Origin: Betaproteobacteria bacterium
GTDB taxonomy: Bacteria > Pseudomonadota > Gammaproteobacteria > Burkholderiales > Rhodocyclaceae
Assembly (NCBI GenBank): GCA_028065725.1
Contig: JAPTVL010000550.1
Location: forward strand, 1 to 64,000
DNA: 64,000 nucleotides
Direction: 5' to 3'
Below, piece after piece: positions 61,114-64,000 of the stretch (its first letter is position 1; each line of letters opens with the position of its first letter). The translations under genes were made by a program, and so were the position numbers. The notes beneath the pieces are model-generated. The model was given only the letters and a program-made list of their open reading frames with translations, did no database searches and was not told where the DNA came from.

Positions 61114-63855
61114 ATGCCCACGCTACTGCTCGTCGACGGCTCGTCCTATCTGTACCGTGCATTCCACGCGCTGCCCGACCTGCGCACTTCGGCCGGCGAA
61201 CCCACCGGCGCGATCCGCGGCGTGTTGTCCATGCTGCGCGTGCTCGAAGCCGACTATAAGTCAGATTATCGCGCCGTGGTGTTCGACGCCAAGGGCAAGA
61301 CTTTCCGCGACGACTGGTACCCCGAATACAAGGCGCACCGGCCGGCGATGCCGGAGGATCTGGTGGCGCAGATCGAGCCGCTGCACCAGTGCATCCGCGC
61401 CGCCGGGTGGCCGCTGCTGATGATCGACGGCGTCGAGGCCGACGACGTGATCGGCACCCTGTCGCGCCAGGCGGCGGAGGCCGGCATCGCCTGCGTGATC
61501 TCGACCGGCGACAAGGACCTGGCGCAGCTGGTGAACAGCCATGTCACGCTGGTCAACACCATGAACAACGAGACGCTCGACGCGGCCGGGGTCAAGGCCA
61601 AGTTCGGCGTGCCGCCCGAACGCATGGTGGATTACCTGGCGCTGGTCGGCGATACCTCGGATGGCGTGCCCGGCGTGGCCAAGGTCGGGCCCAAGACCGC
61701 CGTCAAATGGCTGGACGCCTGGGGTTCGCTCGACGCCATCGTCGCCCATGCCAATGAAATAGGCGGCGCCGTCGGCGAGAACCTGAGGCAGCACCTCGAT
61801 TTCCTGCCGCTGGGCCGCAAACTGGTGACCGTGATCTGTGACCTGCCGCTGCCGCAGACAGTGCAGGAACTAGCGCCGCTGACGCCGGACAAGGACAAGC
61901 TGGCCGAGCTGTATGCGCGGCTCGAATTCAAGGGCTGGTTGCGCGAACTGAAGGGCGAAGCGCCGCCACCGGCAACGCGCGCGAAGAGCGCCGTCGCACC
62001 GGCGCCGACTCCTGAGCCGGCGCCCGGCGTCGAACCCGACCGCAGCGGCTACGAATGCATCCTCGATGCGGCACAGCTCGACACCTGGCTGGCGCGCCTC
62101 GACGTCGCGCCGCTGGTCTCGCTCGACACCGAGACCACCGACCTCGATCCGATGCAGGCGCGGCTGGTTGGCATCTCCTTCGCTATCGCCGAGGGCAATA
62201 CCGTGCATGCCGCCTACCTGCCGCTGGGCCACAGCTATGCCGGCGCACCGGCGCAGCTGCCGCTGGCGGCGACGCTGGAAAAACTCCGGCCCTGGCTGGA
62301 ATCGCCGCGCCACGGCAAGCTCGGCCAGCACCTCAAGTACGACCGCCACGTGTTCGCCAATCATGCCGTGCATTTGCGCGGCATCGTCGAGGACACGCTG
62401 CTGCAATCCTATGTGCTGGAATCCGACAAGACGCACGACCTCGGCGCGCTGGCGGCGCGGCATTGCGGCCTGGCCACGATCAGCTACGACGCCGTGACCG
62501 GCAAGGGCGCCAACCGGATTTCCTTCGCCCAGGTCGAGCTCGCGCGCGCCGCCGAATACGCCGCCGAGGATGCCGACGTCACGCTGCGCGTGCATCAGGT
62601 GCTGCGCCCGCAGCTCGCCGCCGAACCGGAACTGGAAAGCCTCTATCGCGAGCTCGAACTGCCGATCGCCGAGGTGCTGTTCAGGATCGAGCGCAACGGC
62701 GTGCTGATCGACGCCGCGACCCTGGCGCAGCAGAGCGACGAACTCGGGCGCAAGATCATGGCGCTCGAGACGGAGGCGCAACAACTCGCCGGCCAGCCCT
62801 TCAACCTGAATTCACCCAAGCAGCTGGCCGAAATCCTGTTCAACCAGCAGGGCCTGCCAGTGGTGAAGAAGACGCCCTCGGGCGGCCCCTCGACCGACGA
62901 GGAAGTGCTGGAAAAGCTGGCCGAGGACTATCCGCTGCCGAAAAAGATCCTCGAGCACCGCAGCCTGGCCAAGCTGAAGAACACCTATGCCGACAAGCTG
63001 CCGAAGATGATCAACCCGGCCACCGGCCGTGTGCACACCAGCTTCGGCCAGGCCACCGCCGTCACCGGCCGGCTGGCCTCGACCGACCCCAACCTGCAGA
63101 ACATCCCGATCCGCACCGCCGAGGGCCGCCGCATCCGCTCCGCCTTCGTCGCCCCGCCCGGCCACCGTATCCTCAGCGCCGACTATTCGCAGATCGAGCT
63201 GCGCATCATGGCCCACCTCTCCGACGATCCGCGCCTGCTGGAAGCCTTCGCCCAGGGCGAGGACGTGCATCGCGCCACGGCCGCCGAGGTCTTCGGCCTG
63301 ACGCCGATCGAGGTCAGCGGCGAGCAGCGCCGCGCCGCCAAGGCGATCAATTTCGGCCTCATCTACGGCATGAGCGCCTTCGGCCTGGCCAAGCAGATCG
63401 GCGTCGACCGGACGGCGGCGCAGGCCTATATGGACCGCTACTTCGCGCGCTATCCGGGCGTCGCCCGCTACATGGAAGAGACCCGTGCCGGCGCGCGCGA
63501 CAAGGGCTATGTCGAAACCGTGTTCGGCCGCCGCCTGTGGCTGCCGGAAATCCGCTCGTCCAACGCCGGGCGCCGCCAGGGCGCCGAACGCGCAGCGATC
63601 AACGCACCGATGCAGGGCACGGCGGCAGACCTGATCAAGCGCGCAATGCTCGCGGTGCAGGACTGGCTCGATGCGCAGAAGCTGCAGACCCTGCTGATCC
63701 TGCAGGTGCATGACGAACTGGTGCTGGAAGTGCCGGAAGCCGAACTCGCGCTGGTGCGCGAGGCGCTGCCGAAGCTGATGGGCGGCGTGGCCCGGCTCAA
63801 GGTGCCGCTGCTGGTGGAAGTGGGCGTCGGCGCCAACTGGGATGCCGCGCATTGA
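61114..63855 (+). CDS. polA: DNA polymerase I
   Basis: 913 residues from ATG 61114. N-terminal 5'-3' exonuclease (LLLVDGSSYLYRAFHALP, EADDVIGTLSRQA, STGDKDLAQLV), Ala/Pro linker holding a dispersed-motif copy (VAPAPTPEPAP), 3'-5' exonuclease with VSLDTETTDLDP, and polymerase motifs LQNIPIRTAEGRRIRSAF, SADYSQIELRIMAHLS, RRAAKAINFGLIYGMSAFGLA and QVHDELVLEVP. All three activities look intact. Divergent from LOG with only 16 bp between starts, so its promoter lies within LOG coding sequence. Confidence 0.98.
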   Translation: MPTLLLVDGSSYLYRAFHALPDLRTSAGEPTGAIRGVLSMLRVLEADYKSDYRAVVFDAKGKTFRDDWYPEYKAHRPAMPEDLVAQIEPLHQCIRAAGWPLLMIDGVEADDVIGTLSRQAAEAGIACVISTGDKDLAQLVNSHVTLVNTMNNETLDAAGVKAKFGVPPERMVDYLALVGDTSDGVPGVAKVGPKTAVKWLDAWGSLDAIVAHANEIGGAVGENLRQHLDFLPLGRKLVTVICDLPLPQTVQELAPLTPDKDKLAELYARLEFKGWLRELKGEAPPPATRAKSAVAPAPTPEPAPGVEPDRSGYECILDAAQLDTWLARLDVAPLVSLDTETTDLDPMQARLVGISFAIAEGNTVHAAYLPLGHSYAGAPAQLPLAATLEKLRPWLESPRHGKLGQHLKYDRHVFANHAVHLRGIVEDTLLQSYVLESDKTHDLGALAARHCGLATISYDAVTGKGANRISFAQVELARAAEYAAEDADVTLRVHQVLRPQLAAEPELESLYRELELPIAEVLFRIERNGVLIDAATLAQQSDELGRKIMALETEAQQLAGQPFNLNSPKQLAEILFNQQGLPVVKKTPSGGPSTDEEVLEKLAEDYPLPKKILEHRSLAKLKNTYADKLPKMINPATGRVHTSFGQATAVTGRLASTDPNLQNIPIRTAEGRRIRSAFVAPPGHRILSADYSQIELRIMAHLSDDPRLLEAFAQGEDVHRATAAEVFGLTPIEVSGEQRRAAKAINFGLIYGMSAFGLAKQIGVDRTAAQAYMDRYFARYPGVARYMEETRAGARDKGYVETVFGRRLWLPEIRSSNAGRRQGAERAAINAPMQGTAADLIKRAMLAVQDWLDAQKLQTLLILQVHDELVLEVPEAELALVREALPKLMGGVARLKVPLLVEVGVGANWDAAH
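61993..62011 (+). repeat. Dispersed motif copy (in polA linker)
   Basis: GTCGCACCGGCGCCGACTC; encodes VAPAPT in the exonuclease linker. Confidence 0.7.
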
Positions 63856-63905
63856 TTTCGCGCTGCCGGCTTTGCAATTTCGCGCCGCCGCCTTAAAATT
63901 GCAAA

Positions 63906-64000
63906 ATGTGGATCAAGAGAACGCTCGCCGCCGAACTGCGCAAGCTCACCGCCAGCTTCCCGGTGGTGGCGCTGGTCGGCCCGCGCCAGGTGGGCAAGAC
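63906..64000 (+). CDS. AAA_14-family ATPase, 5' fragment
   Basis: First 31 residues only; runs off the window. MWIKRTLAAELRKL and the P-loop LVGPRQVGKT match the start of DUF4143-type AAA_14 ATPases, often encoded in accessory loci. Preceded by an AAAATTGCAAAATG context. Confidence 0.7.
   Translation, partial: MWIKRTLAAELRKLTASFPVVALVGPRQVGK

Overview
The window is 64 kb of GC-rich chromosome, with low-GC islands, from a betaproteobacterium. I would place it near Rhodocyclales or a neighbouring order. The reasons are the recA-recX / lptB-rpoN-hpf-ptsN-hprK gene order, the metX-metW pair, the betaproteobacterial-type gshA next to gshB, HPr kinase alongside a transport-less PTS, and a DUF2782 gene beside LOG and polA. 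The placement is inference; no rRNA or tRNA gene is present to anchor it.

Layout. 1-4.1 kb: a two-partner secretion locus (tpsB, tpsA) on the minus strand, the exoprotein looking cut short. 4.3-18.4 kb: housekeeping genes: a coiled-coil membrane protein, cutA, dsbD, a riboflavin/NusB/ThiL/PgpA/PncC run, recA-recX, lptB-rpoN-hpf-ptsN-hprK and a PsiF-repeat secreted protein. 18.6-24.7 kb: a PadR-controlled FadH-like reductase and a tungstate (tup) ABC operon with a divergent ModE-like regulator. 24.7-30.0 kb: a minus-strand defence/toxin-antitoxin block: nucleotidyltransferase pair, ParE/antitoxin, a single-chain restriction-modification enzyme and phd-vapC. 30.2-41.9 kb: two ABC-F ATPases, a PIN toxin pair, a collapsed acyltransferase, ppk2, paiB-like, a COG1565 methyltransferase, small envelope proteins, an AAA+ ATPase, LysR and a thioesterase. 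42.3-47.9 kb: ampG-vapCB, then a small integron-like segment with two attC sites, a frameshifted IS91-family element and a brnTA cassette. 48.1-57.0 kb: small enzymes, metXW, the regulatory PTS (EIIA-Man, HPr, EI), apbE and gshAB. 57.2-60.0 kb: a lower-GC island with a GIY-YIG-like protein, a HigBA-like pair and an orphan N6-adenine methyltransferase. 60.0-64.0 kb: DUF2782, LOG, polA and the start of an AAA_14 ATPase.

Functional links. hprK and ptsN near 17 kb and the EIIA-Man/HPr/EI genes near 51-53 kb together form a phosphorylation network with no sugar permease, so it is probably regulatory. Seven toxin-antitoxin-like pairs lie within 34 kb, several translationally overlapping restriction or transport genes.

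Most unusual signal: a dispersed 18-21 nt motif, core CCRGCGCCGACTT preceded by GT six bases upstream, occurs about 18 times. It occurs inside unrelated genes, in both orientations relative to coding, and between genes. Where it enters genes it imposes peptides such as KVGAG-x-TA or APAPT on unrelated proteins, so the DNA rather than the protein seems to be conserved. I find no standard feature that explains it.
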